The notes under the pieces are model-generated. The model ran no database searches. It was not told the origin of the DNA and was given only the letters and a program-made list of their open reading frames with translations. Below are positions 7,429-13,326 of a stretch of 14,273 bases of DNA, one piece after another. Every line of letters begins with the position of its first letter. Position 1 is the first letter of the stretch. The stretch is from Planctomycetota bacterium (GTDB lineage Bacteria > Planctomycetota > Phycisphaerae > Sedimentisphaerales > UBA12454). The DNA is taken from positions 1-14,273 of the forward strand of contig JAHJUV010000020.1 in assembly GCA_018828825.1 (NCBI GenBank). The letters are read 5' to 3'. The translations under genes were made by a program, and so were the position numbers.

Positions 7429-7911
7429 TTATTTTTGACTTTTTATATGTTCCAGTAATCCGCCGTCGTTGATTATTTCAATCGCGAAATCCGGCAGCGG
7501 CTTAAACTTTATTTCTTTCTTTTGCGTTTTATTGTTAATAACACCTTTTTTGTAATCGACTTCAATTTCATCGCCGTCGTTAATTTTTTCCGTCGCGCCG
7601 TCGAGCTCAATCGGATAAAAGCCGCAGTTGATGCAGTTGCGATAGAAAATCCTCGCAAAGTTGTTTGCGATTACCGCGCCGACCTTGGCGCCCTGCAGTG
7701 CCCAGACAGCGTGTTCTCTGCTCGAGCCGCAGCCGAAATCATCGCCGGCGACAATACAATCGCCTGGCTTACATTTTTTGACAAATCCAGTATCAAGGTC
7801 TTCCATACAATGCGTCGCCAGTTCAGCGGCATTGTCCGTATTAAGATACCTTGCCGGTATTATCTCGTCCGTATTTATATGGTCTCGTTTATAAACATGT
7901 GCGTTCGCCAT
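7429..7911 (-). CDS. leuD: 3-isopropylmalate dehydratase small subunit
   Basis: This is the swivelling small subunit that with LeuC isomerises 2- to 3-isopropylmalate. The 160-residue length matches the short LeuD type that partners a roughly 420-residue LeuC, rather than the roughly 200-residue enterobacterial form. Motifs are HINTDEIIPARYLN (11-24), the invariant DFGCGSSREHAVWAL (58-72) and ANNFARIFYRNCINCG. The ATG at 7911 has a GAGG Shine-Dalgarno about 5-8 bases upstream. Upstream lies element A, which separates it from leuC by about 700 bases; leuB follows after 19 bases. The last codons (KSQK, stop) and the following spacer run into AT-rich 7-nt-periodic sequence. Confidence 0.95.
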   Translation of the reverse strand: MANAHVYKRDHINTDEIIPARYLNTDNAAELATHCMEDLDTGFVKKCKPGDCIVAGDDFGCGSSREHAVWALQGAKVGAVIANNFARIFYRNCINCGFYPIELDGATEKINDGDEIEVDYKKGVINNKTQKKEIKFKPLPDFAIEIINDGGLLEHIKSQK

Positions 7912-7921
7912 AAGAACCTCA

Positions 7922-7957
7922 AAAATTCTAATATCTAATTTCTAAATCCTAAACAAA
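7922..7957. repeat. Element A, left inverted heptad arm
   Basis: On the minus strand this reads as in-phase heptads TTTAGGA, TTTAGAA, ATTAGAT, ATTAGAA. It matches the complement of 8592-8627 at about 31 of 36 positions, with an exact 17-base core (7941-7957 against 8592-8608). It ends ten bases upstream of the leuD start codon. Confidence 0.8.
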
Positions 7958-7992
7958 TTCTAATTTTCAAATAACGAAATGTTCAAAACCAT

Positions 7993-8187
7993 TTACATAT
8001 TCGGAAACAACCGACATAAAACAAGAATTAATAAAATTATGGTACCAAAAATCACAGGAGGTACAATCATCCAAGACCAAAATCTTCCTATTTTTTTCTC
8101 AATACTCTCCCAAAACAATAAGCAAGATAGGGCTATCGCTCCAAATATAAAGAATGCAATTAATTCTACTATAAGATTTTCAAGCAT
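7993..8187 (-). CDS. Small hypothetical two-helix membrane protein, cargo of element A
   Basis: This is a 64-residue ORF with two clear hydrophobic segments (about 5-26 and 38-61) separated by a short charged loop (ESIEKKIGRFW). The ATG at 8187 has AGGA about ten bases upstream, an acceptable though loose Shine-Dalgarno. It starts 33 bases after the stop of the four-helix gene and lies inside the inverted heptad arms, unlike elements B and C, which hold a single gene. I do not recognise the family. The hydrophobic pattern argues against a random shadow ORF, but it could still be chance. Confidence 0.5.
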   Translation of the reverse strand: MLENLIVELIAFFIFGAIALSCLLFWESIEKKIGRFWSWMIVPPVIFGTIILLILVLCRLFPNM

Positions 8188-8220
8188 ATTTAATCGTTCC
8201 TAAAACACATATCAGTAGTC

Positions 8221-8586
8221 CTACCCGCTTTTGGTTACAATTGAACCAAAGATATGTGTAAGCTCGCAAGCTTCGTTTTCTAAAACATTTCTTTCCTGTT
8301 CAAGTTCTTTTTTAGCGTCTATATTTACCAGTTTCAACCAATATCGACTTTCTTTGGCTTCTTTTCGGCATATTTTAACACGCATTACAAAATCCTTTTT
8401 GCTCAAAGCTTCATTGGCTTCGATGTAGTTTGCTCCAATTGAACCAGAAGACCTGATAAGTTGTTTGCCATCTTCTATATTTGCTAATGTTCGACTTATT
8501 TTTCTGACGAATTCTCTTGTTTGCTTTGCAAATTCAAACGTTCTGTCTTCAAGGTCGTAATGTTTTGTATTTTGAGTTTTTGTCAT
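8221..8586 (-). CDS. Four-helix-bundle protein of the 23S rRNA intervening-sequence protein (IVP) family, element A
   Basis: This 121-residue, mostly helical protein has family hallmarks: YDLEDRTFEFAKQTREFVRK at the N-terminus, NIEDGKQLIRSSGSIGANYIEAN (about 37-59) and SKKDFVMRVKICRKEAKESRYWL (about 62-84). Members are known from ORFs inside 23S rRNA intervening sequences and, as Avd relatives, from diversity-generating retroelements; they form basic nucleic-acid-binding multimers. The function here is unknown. It belongs to a different subfamily from the copies at 9942 and 13327, so it is not a recent duplicate. The start at 8586 lacks a convincing Shine-Dalgarno: the heptad arm begins 6 bases upstream. 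It sits between leuC and leuD in operon orientation. Confidence 0.88.
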   Translation of the reverse strand: MTKTQNTKHYDLEDRTFEFAKQTREFVRKISRTLANIEDGKQLIRSSGSIGANYIEANEALSKKDFVMRVKICRKEAKESRYWLKLVNIDAKKELEQERNVLENEACELTHIFGSIVTKSG

Positions 8587-8591
8587 TTGTG

Positions 8592-8627
8592 TTTGTTTAG
8601 GATTTAGATATTAGGATTTAGGATTTT
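8592..8627. repeat. Element A, right inverted heptad arm
   Basis: Plus-strand in-phase heptads TTTAGGA (8596-8602), TTTAGAT, ATTAGGA and TTTAGGA (8617-8623) are followed by TTTT. The arm is the inverted partner of 7922-7957 and ends two bases before the leuC stop codon (8630-8632). Confidence 0.8.
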
Positions 8628-8629
8628 CC

Positions 8630-9892
8630 TTAAAGATACTTTCTTGGGTCAGTTAATTTTCCTTCAATTGCTGAAGCGGCAGCGGTAGCCGGAGAAGCTA
8701 AATAAACTTCGCTTTTCGGGCTTCCCATTCTGCCGACAAAGTTTCTATTAGTCGTGCTTACACATTTTTCACCTGCGGCAAGTATTCCCATAAATCCGCC
8801 CAGGCACGCTCCGCAGGTCGGTGCGCTGATTACGCAGCCCGCCGCGTAAAAGATATCGAACAGACCTTCATCCATCGCCTGTTTCCAGATTTCAGGCGTT
8901 GCAGGAACTACGATTGTTCTTATCGCAACCTTTTTGCCTTTCAGTATCGCTGCGGCAATTCTTAAATCTTCGATTCTGCCGTTGGTACAGCTTCCGATAT
9001 AAGACTGATCCATCTTCATCCCTGCGCACTGGCTTATCGGTTTGCCGCCGCTTGGCAGATGCGGCAGGGCGACGAGCGGCTCAAGTTTCGAACAGTCTAT
9101 TTCAATTACCTGCTCGTATTTCGCGTCTTTATCCGATTCATAAACCGTATATTCTTTTTTATCTTTCAGATGTTCATCGAGATATTTCTTTGTTATCTCG
9201 TCAAAGCCGATAATGCCGTTCTTGGCGCCTGCTTCAATAGCCATATTCGTAATGGTCATTCTCGCTTCCATCGACATCTCTTTCAGTGCCGGGCCGACAA
9301 ATTCCATCGCCTTATAGAGCGCACCGTCCGTGCCGATTTTCGCTATACAAGCTAAAATCACATCTTTGCTGTAAACGCCTTTCGGGAGTTTGCCGCCGAG
9401 GACAAACTTTATAGACGCAGGAACTCTGAACCACAGTTTCCCCGTAGCAATCGCAGCCGCCAAATCGGTTGAGCCGATACCTGTTGAAAAAGCCGCAAAC
9501 GCGCCATAGGTACACGTATGGCTGTCTCCGCCTATAATCACTTCGCCCGGCCTGATATGTCCCTGTTCGGGCAGCAATGCGTGGCATACTCCGGCCTTGC
9601 CGATCGGATAGTAATTTTTTATTTTCTTTTCCCTTGCCCAGCTATCGAGCCTCTTGTGCAGTTCTGCACTCTTGATATCCTTTGCCGGCTGGAAATGGTC
9701 CGGGGTTACGACAATTTTCTCATTATCGAAAACCTTATCGATTCCTTTTTCCTTTAGCATTGAAATCGCCGCCGGCGTCGTTACATCGTGGCACATTATG
9801 CAGTCGATTTTGCCGTCGATTAAATCGCCCGGCTCGACTATATTTTTACCTGCCGCAGCGGCAAGTATCTTTTCTGTTATTGTCATACTCAT
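8630..9892 (-). CDS. leuC: 3-isopropylmalate dehydratase large subunit
   Basis: This is the aconitase-family [4Fe-4S] subunit that, with LeuD, converts 2- to 3-isopropylmalate. The 420 residues match the LeuC/HacA class with separate small subunit. The iron-sulfur ligands are C302 (IGSCTNGR) and C360/C363 (PTCGACLGG). GGDSHTCTYGAFAAFSTGIGSTD (121-143) is a substrate-site motif, and C34/H35 lie in the conserved CIMCHDVTTP. I chose the ATG at 9892 because AAAGGA lies seven bases upstream and family homology begins with MTITEKILA. The upstream in-frame ATG at 9964 would translate the heptad arm of element B (giving LSPKPYTLKEK-like residues) and is rejected. It is flanked on both sides by four-helix elements. 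Confidence 0.95.
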   Translation of the reverse strand: MSMTITEKILAAAAGKNIVEPGDLIDGKIDCIMCHDVTTPAAISMLKEKGIDKVFDNEKIVVTPDHFQPAKDIKSAELHKRLDSWAREKKIKNYYPIGKAGVCHALLPEQGHIRPGEVIIGGDSHTCTYGAFAAFSTGIGSTDLAAAIATGKLWFRVPASIKFVLGGKLPKGVYSKDVILACIAKIGTDGALYKAMEFVGPALKEMSMEARMTITNMAIEAGAKNGIIGFDEITKKYLDEHLKDKKEYTVYESDKDAKYEQVIEIDCSKLEPLVALPHLPSGGKPISQCAGMKMDQSYIGSCTNGRIEDLRIAAAILKGKKVAIRTIVVPATPEIWKQAMDEGLFDIFYAAGCVISAPTCGACLGGFMGILAAGEKCVSTTNRNFVGRMGSPKSEVYLASPATAAASAIEGKLTDPRKYL

Positions 9893-9902
9893 AATTTTTT
9901 CC

Positions 9903-9937
9903 TTTAGGGTGTAGGGTTTAGGGGATAGGGTATAGTA
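9903..9937. repeat. Element B, left inverted heptad arm
   Basis: Perfectly phased heptads of the form nnTAGGG occur on the plus strand: TTTAGGG (9903-9909), TGTAGGG, TTTAGGG and GATAGGG, then TATAG. The stretch 9906-9935 matches the complement of 10379-10408 at 25 of 30 positions. The arm starts about ten bases upstream of the leuC start codon, and the leuC Shine-Dalgarno borders it. Confidence 0.85.
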
Positions 9938-9941
9938 AACC

Positions 9942-10322
9942 TCAAGCACACCCTTTCCCATCAATTTGTATTGGATTCATTATGCGGTATAACATACCGC
10001 CAACTTCTTTTAGCAATCCTTCGATGGTCCCGCTTTGTTTCGCGTAGCCCAAATCTATTGACAGCAAATACTGAGTTTCAAGTTCCAGCAGAGAACCATA
10101 AGCTATTGACAAAAATCTATGATAATCAGTTTTGCTTTTTCTGCCGTATCCTTCTGCTATGTTAGAAGGAATTGATATTGCGGCTCTTCTAATTTGCTGA
10201 ACCAATCCATAAGTTTCAGTTTTGGGGAAATTATATGTAAATTTATAAATTTCCAGAACAAGTTTGTATGCTTTTTGCCAGACTATAAGTTCTTTAAAGC
10301 TTTTTAGCTTTTTTGTTTCCAT
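9942..10322 (-). CDS. Four-helix-bundle protein of the 23S rRNA IVP family, element B
   Basis: The 126-residue helical protein has the family pattern SFKELIVWQKAYKLVLEIYK (about 8-27), FPKTETYGLVQQIRRAAISIPSNIAEGYGR (about 32-61) and a final helix with YGSLLELETQYLLSIDLGY. It is a clear paralog of the protein at 13327-13701 (shared IVWQKA, FPKTE, YGL, QIRRAA, PxNIxEG) and only distantly like the copy at 8221. The ATG at 10322 has AAGGA eight bases upstream. The C-terminal tail (IDGKGCA) ends just before the left heptad arm. Family members are known as ORFs within 23S rRNA intervening sequences; the function is unknown. Confidence 0.9.
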   Translation of the reverse strand: METKKLKSFKELIVWQKAYKLVLEIYKFTYNFPKTETYGLVQQIRRAAISIPSNIAEGYGRKSKTDYHRFLSIAYGSLLELETQYLLSIDLGYAKQSGTIEGLLKEVGGMLYRIMNPIQIDGKGCA

Positions 10323-10378
10323 ATATTTAGTCCTTCATACTAAAAATTTTCTCATCCATTCATACGCTCTCGTTATTT

Positions 10379-10411
10379 CTATACCCTACACCCTATCCCC
10401 TATACCCTGTG
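10379..10411. repeat. Element B, right inverted heptad arm, overlapping the end of leuA
   Basis: Plus-strand heptads CCCTACA (10384-10390), CCCTATC, CCCTATA and CCCTGTG (10405-10411) are the inverted partner of 9903-9937. The leuA stop codon (10386-10388) and its last seven codons lie inside the array. Confidence 0.85.
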
Positions 10412-11951
10412 CAACCATTCTGTTTATCGCGTCGACATACGCCTTTGCCGAGGCCTCGATTATATCGGTAGAGACGCCTCTGCCGGTAAACCTTACACCT
10501 TTTTTGTCAATTACTTTTACTATCGCTTCGCCCAGCGCTTCTTTTCCTCCGGTCACGGCCTTTATCGAGTAAAGGTCCAGTTTCGGCGACTGCCCCGTAG
10601 CGACTTTTATCGCTTCGTAAGCCGCATCAACCGGCCCATCTCCGCAGGCCGCCGCGGTTACAGGCGTATCTTTGCCGTTAATTTTCATTTTCACACTTGC
10701 CGTCGGCAAAGTTCCAGTCCCGCAGGCGACGTGAAGATACTGAAGCTCATACACTTGCTCAATAGTTCTTCTCTCGTCGCCGACAAGAGCGGCGATATCT
10801 TCATCGAAGACTTCTGTCTTTTTATCCGCGACATCAAGAAATCTCTGGTATATTTGCTCGAGTTCCGCTTGTGATACTTTATATCCGAGTTCAGTCAGCT
10901 TGTGTTTAAGTCCGTGTCTTCCCGTCCTTGCGGTAATAACAACAGCGCTTTTCGGCGAGCCGACATCCTGGGGCCGGATAATCTCGTAAGTCAGCGGATT
11001 TTTCAGAAAACCGTCAACGTGTATCCCGCTGCTGTGGGCAAAAGCGTTTGCTCCGACAATAGACTTGTTCGGCGGAACAAATATACCGAGCATCTCCGAG
11101 ACCATTCTGCTTGTCTTGTACAGCTCTTTGGCGTTTATTTTCGTATCCAGCCCGAAGAAATCCTTTCGCGTTTTTATCGCCATTACGGTTTCTTCGAGTG
11201 ATGCGTTGCCCGCGCGTTCGCCGACGCCGTTAATCGTGCATTCAACTTGTCTTGCACCGTTGCTGACTCCAGCCAGCGTATTTGCCACCGACATTCCCAA
11301 ATCGTCGTGGCAGTGAACGCTTATCACTGCTTTTTTGGCGTTCGGCACTTTCTTAAGGATATCGGCGATTAGCTGTCCGAACTGCTGCGGTATCGCGTAT
11401 CCCGTCGTATCGGGAATATTTACCGTAGTAGCGCCGGCGTCAATCACAGCTTCGACGACTTTATACAGATATTCCTTGTCCGCTCTGCCGGAGTCTTCAC
11501 AATAAAACTCCACGTCATCGGTATATTGTTTTGCGCGCTTGACAGCCTTGACACCCATATCGAGAGCCTTCGCTTTTTTCGCTTCGAGCGTCTTGCCGTA
11601 CTTTTCGTCCTTGAACTTGCTTGCGATATGAATATCGCTGATTCCAAGGCCGGTATGTATCCTTGCTTTTTTGGCTTTTTTCAGAGCCTTCCCGGCCGCA
11701 TCGATATCCGCGTTAACGACCCTTGAAAGACCGCAGATAGTCGGCCCTGTCACCTGCTTTGCTATCAATTCCACCGCTTCGAAGTCCTGCGGAGAGGAAA
11801 TTGGAAAGCCGGCCTCGATAACATCAACGCCCAGCCGGGCGAGCTGTATTGCCAGTTCAAGCTTTTCACGCACACCTAATCTGGTGCCCGCCGCCTGTTC
11901 GCCGTCACGCAGCGTTGTGTCGAAAACTATTACTTTTTCTTCAGCAGACAT
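10386..11951 (-). CDS. leuA: 2-isopropylmalate synthase
   Basis: The enzyme condenses 2-oxoisovalerate and acetyl-CoA, the committed and normally leucine-inhibited step of leucine synthesis. The 521 residues comprise a TIM-barrel HMGL-like catalytic domain (about 1-275) with DTTLRDGEQAAG (11-22), metal ligands HCHDD (213-217) and NGVGERAGNAS (241-251). A linker (about 276-385) leads to a C-terminal LeuA regulatory domain (about 390-515), so leucine feedback is expected. The ATG at 11951 has a strong AAGGAG seven bases upstream. The promoter and a putative Leu-rich leader lie further upstream. Oddly, the last seven residues (QGIGDRV) are encoded by the heptad arm of element B, so the natural end was probably altered by insertion. 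The enzyme core is intact. Confidence 0.96.
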   Translation of the reverse strand: MSAEEKVIVFDTTLRDGEQAAGTRLGVREKLELAIQLARLGVDVIEAGFPISSPQDFEAVELIAKQVTGPTICGLSRVVNADIDAAGKALKKAKKARIHTGLGISDIHIASKFKDEKYGKTLEAKKAKALDMGVKAVKRAKQYTDDVEFYCEDSGRADKEYLYKVVEAVIDAGATTVNIPDTTGYAIPQQFGQLIADILKKVPNAKKAVISVHCHDDLGMSVANTLAGVSNGARQVECTINGVGERAGNASLEETVMAIKTRKDFFGLDTKINAKELYKTSRMVSEMLGIFVPPNKSIVGANAFAHSSGIHVDGFLKNPLTYEIIRPQDVGSPKSAVVITARTGRHGLKHKLTELGYKVSQAELEQIYQRFLDVADKKTEVFDEDIAALVGDERRTIEQVYELQYLHVACGTGTLPTASVKMKINGKDTPVTAAACGDGPVDAAYEAIKVATGQSPKLDLYSIKAVTGGKEALGEAIVKVIDKKGVRFTGRGVSTDIIEASAKAYVDAINRMVAQGIGDRV

Positions 11952-11958
11952 AACTTGT

Positions 11959-11964
11959 CTCCTT
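11959..11964 (-). promoter_or_regulatory. leuA Shine-Dalgarno, possible target of leader base pairing
   Basis: On the minus strand AAGGAG lies seven bases before the leuA ATG. A UUCCUUU stretch in the leader (12044-12050, minus strand), just after the leader-peptide hairpin, can pair with six bases of the AAAGGA here. An 8-bp stem AGAAATTA/TAATTTCT (11980-11987 with 12004-12011) lies between them. This leaves room for structure-dependent access to the site; not proven. Confidence 0.35.
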
Positions 11965-12054
11965 TAATTATTCTGAAACAGAAATTATGCAATAAAAGGC
12001 TTTTAATTTCTACAATAAACAACAACAATATGAGGGGTTTTAGAAAGGAATTTT

Positions 12055-12072
12055 TTGCGCCTAAAGGCGCAA
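12055..12072 (-). promoter_or_regulatory. GC-rich hairpin at the end of the leuA leader peptide
   Basis: On the minus strand TTGCGCC (12072-12066), loop TTTA and GGCGCAA (12061-12055) form a perfect 7-bp stem that contains the last Leu codons and the stop codon of the leader ORF. It is followed by AAAA then TTCCTTT, not a T run, so it is not a standard intrinsic terminator. An alternative GCAAT/ATTGC pairing (12069-12073 with 12092-12096) would exclude both this stem and an upstream CAGCA/TGCTG hairpin (12082-12086 with 12094-12098). Confidence 0.5.
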
Positions 12073-12135
12073 TAACAAAGCCAGCAGAGTGATTGCTGTT
12101 GAACTGAAAACGACTTGTGTTGTCGACTTATCCAT
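12061..12135 (-). CDS. Putative leu leader peptide (24 aa, Leu-rich C-terminus)
   Basis: A short ORF begins with ATG at 12135 and ends with TAG at 12063-12061, 109 bases upstream of leuA on the same strand. It encodes MDKSTTQVV at the start and LLALLLRL at the end: six of the last eight residues are Leu, using CTG, CTG, TTG, TTA, TTG, CTT. The stop codon sits inside a GC-rich hairpin. This is the classical look of a leucine attenuator leader in front of leuA, where ribosome stalling would report charged tRNA-Leu. Against it, the ATG lies only a few bases after the predicted transcription start and has no Shine-Dalgarno, so it would be translated as a near-leaderless start, and no T-run terminator follows. 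It could also be a chance hydrophobic ORF. Confidence 0.5.
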   Translation of the reverse strand: MDKSTTQVVFSSTAITLLALLLRL

Positions 12136-12144
12136 GAGCCAACC

Positions 12145-12173
12145 ATTATATAGCTTATATTAGTAGGAATCAA
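12145..12173 (-). promoter_or_regulatory. Sigma70-type promoter of the leu operon
   Basis: On the minus strand -35 TTGATT (12173-12168), an exact 17-nt spacer and a perfect -10 TATAAT (12150-12145) predict a start near 12138, about 187 bases before leuA. The -35 lies 39 bases from the divergent asd -35. Confidence 0.7.
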
Positions 12174-12212
12174 CAAGAAAAGCTGATTTTTGACTAAAAA
12201 CACAGTCTCCTC

Positions 12213-12241
12213 TTGACTTTGCCGCGGCGAGTTTGTAGTAT
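12213..12241 (+). promoter_or_regulatory. Sigma70-type promoter for asd
   Basis: -35 TTGACT (12213-12218), a 17-nt spacer and -10 TAGTAT (12236-12241) predict a start near 12248, about 38 bases upstream of the asd ATG. AAGGAG at 12272-12277 is the ribosome-binding site. The spacer contains a GCCGCGGC palindrome (12221-12228), which could be an operator or chance. Confidence 0.6.
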
Positions 12242-12285
12242 GTCTCGGCTTTTAAAAGGTTTAGGAAGTATAAGGAGTTGGGCAA

Positions 12286-13287
12286 ATGTCAAAAAACATA
12301 GCTATTGCAGGCGTCACCGGCGCCGTAGGTCAGGAATTTATCAAAATCCTCGAGCAGCGGGATTTCCCTATCAAATCTGCCAGGATGCTCGCTTCTGCCC
12401 GTTCTGTTGGTAAGGCAGTTAAACTTAAGGGCAGGGATTACCCAGTCGAGGAACTGACCGAAAACAGCTTTGCCGGCATCGACATAGCTCTTTTCAGCGC
12501 AGGCGGAGCTCGCAGCAAACAGTTTGCCCCAGCCGCAGTAAAAGCCGGCGCTGTAGTTGTTGATAATTCCAGTGCGTTCAGAATGGACCCGGAAGTTCCG
12601 CTTGTCGTGCCGGAAGTCAATCCCGAAGACATAAAAAAACACAAAGGCATTATCGCCAACCCGAACTGCTCGACGATAATCGCCAACGTCCCGATTTGGC
12701 CGCTGCACAAAGCCAATCCTATTAAAAGGATGGTTGTCAGCACCTATCAGGCCGTCAGCGGAGCGGGCCAGGCCGGTATGACCGAGCTTCTCAACCAGAC
12801 AAGGGAAATTCTCGAAGGCAGGAAACCGACCTGCAAGAAGTTTAAATACCAGATTGCCTTTAATGTTTTCAGCCACGACTCGGCTATCGGCCCCAACGGC
12901 TATAATGAAGAAGAAATGAAAATGGTTAAAGAGACAAGGAAGATTTTCCATTGTCCTGAAATCGCGATTACCTGCACCTGTATCAGAATTGGCGTTCCTC
13001 GCTGTCATTGCGAAAGCATCAATCTTGAATTCAAGGATTCGATTACTCCCGATGAGGTTCGTCAGCTTCTCGAGCACGCTCCCGGCGTATCTTTGATAGA
13101 TGACCAGGTCAATAATCGTTTCCCGATGCCGCTCGATGCCGCCGACCGCGACGATGTCTATGTTGGCAGAATCCGTCAGGACGAATCTATCCCCGATAAC
13201 AAGGCGATAAACCTTTGGGTCAGCGGCGACCAGATTCGAAAAGGCGCAGCTTTGAACGCCGTGCAGATTGCAGAGAAATTACTGTAA
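12286..13287 (+). CDS. asd: Aspartate-semialdehyde dehydrogenase
   Basis: The enzyme reduces aspartyl phosphate to aspartate semialdehyde with NADPH, the branch point to lysine/diaminopimelate, threonine and methionine. The 333 residues match the family. The Rossmann motif is GVTGAVGQEF (9-18); the catalytic cysteine is C128 in NPNCST; IRIGVPRCH (233-241) supplies the substrate Arg and the catalytic His H241. The ATG at 12286 has AAGGAG eight bases upstream. It is transcribed divergently from leuA. Two bases after its stop, the heptad arm of element C starts, so a four-helix gene and truA follow in the same direction and may share its transcript. Confidence 0.96.
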   Translation: MSKNIAIAGVTGAVGQEFIKILEQRDFPIKSARMLASARSVGKAVKLKGRDYPVEELTENSFAGIDIALFSAGGARSKQFAPAAVKAGAVVVDNSSAFRMDPEVPLVVPEVNPEDIKKHKGIIANPNCSTIIANVPIWPLHKANPIKRMVVSTYQAVSGAGQAGMTELLNQTREILEGRKPTCKKFKYQIAFNVFSHDSAIGPNGYNEEEMKMVKETRKIFHCPEIAITCTCIRIGVPRCHCESINLEFKDSITPDEVRQLLEHAPGVSLIDDQVNNRFPMPLDAADRDDVYVGRIRQDESIPDNKAINLWVSGDQIRKGAALNAVQIAEKLL

Positions 13288-13289
13288 AA

Positions 13290-13318
13290 GAATTCAGAAT
13301 ACAGAATTCAGTAGACAG
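13290..13318. repeat. Element C, left inverted heptad arm
   Basis: In-phase heptads GAATTCA (13290-13296), GAATACA, GAATTCA and GTAGACA (13311-13317) begin two bases after the asd stop. The arm matches the complement of 13731-13759 at 27 of 29 positions. It runs into GGAG (13318-13321), the Shine-Dalgarno of the enclosed gene. Confidence 0.88.
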
Positions 13319-13326
13319 GAGATACG

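Larger units (their letters stand above)
7922..8627 (-). mobile_element. Element A: IVS-like insert with heptad inverted arms, two-ORF cargo, between leuC and leuD
   Basis: About 706 bases bounded by inverted heptad arms carry a four-helix-bundle (23S rRNA IVP type) gene and a small two-helix membrane ORF, both co-oriented with the leu operon. It fills the whole leuC-leuD spacer. No transposase, integrase or reverse transcriptase is inside, and no clear target-site duplication is visible. The mobile nature is inferred from the same architecture recurring at 9903-10411 and 13290-13759, and from the known association of this protein family with rRNA intervening sequences. Confidence 0.55.
9903..10411 (-). 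mobile_element. Element B: IVS-like insert with heptad inverted arms between leuA and leuC
   Basis: About 509 bases bounded by inverted nnTAGGG heptad arms carry one four-helix-bundle (IVP family) gene in operon orientation. It fills the leuA-leuC spacer and its right arm extends into the leuA coding region, supplying the stop codon. There is no recombinase and no evident target duplication. The architecture is the same as elements A and C with unrelated arm sequence, which supports a common kind of element rather than copies of one. Confidence 0.55.

Noticed and set aside
9893..9964. Upstream start for leuC at 9964 giving 24 extra residues
   Set aside because: The extension translates the element B heptad arm and overlaps the end of the four-helix gene; the ATG at 9892 has a proper AAAGGA and fits the family N-terminus.
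12055..12072. Intrinsic terminator on either strand at the GCGCC hairpin
   Set aside because: On the minus strand the stem is followed by A residues and on the plus strand by TAACAAAG; neither has a T run after the stem.
12003..12203. 66-aa minus-strand ORF spanning the leuA upstream region
   Set aside because: It covers the predicted promoter and leader hairpin, has no ribosome-binding site and shows no family pattern; the in-register Leu-rich leader ORF is the better reading.
12289..13077. 262-aa ORF antisense to asd
   Set aside because: It is a shadow of the strongly recognisable asd gene, with low-complexity non-family sequence and no ribosome-binding site.
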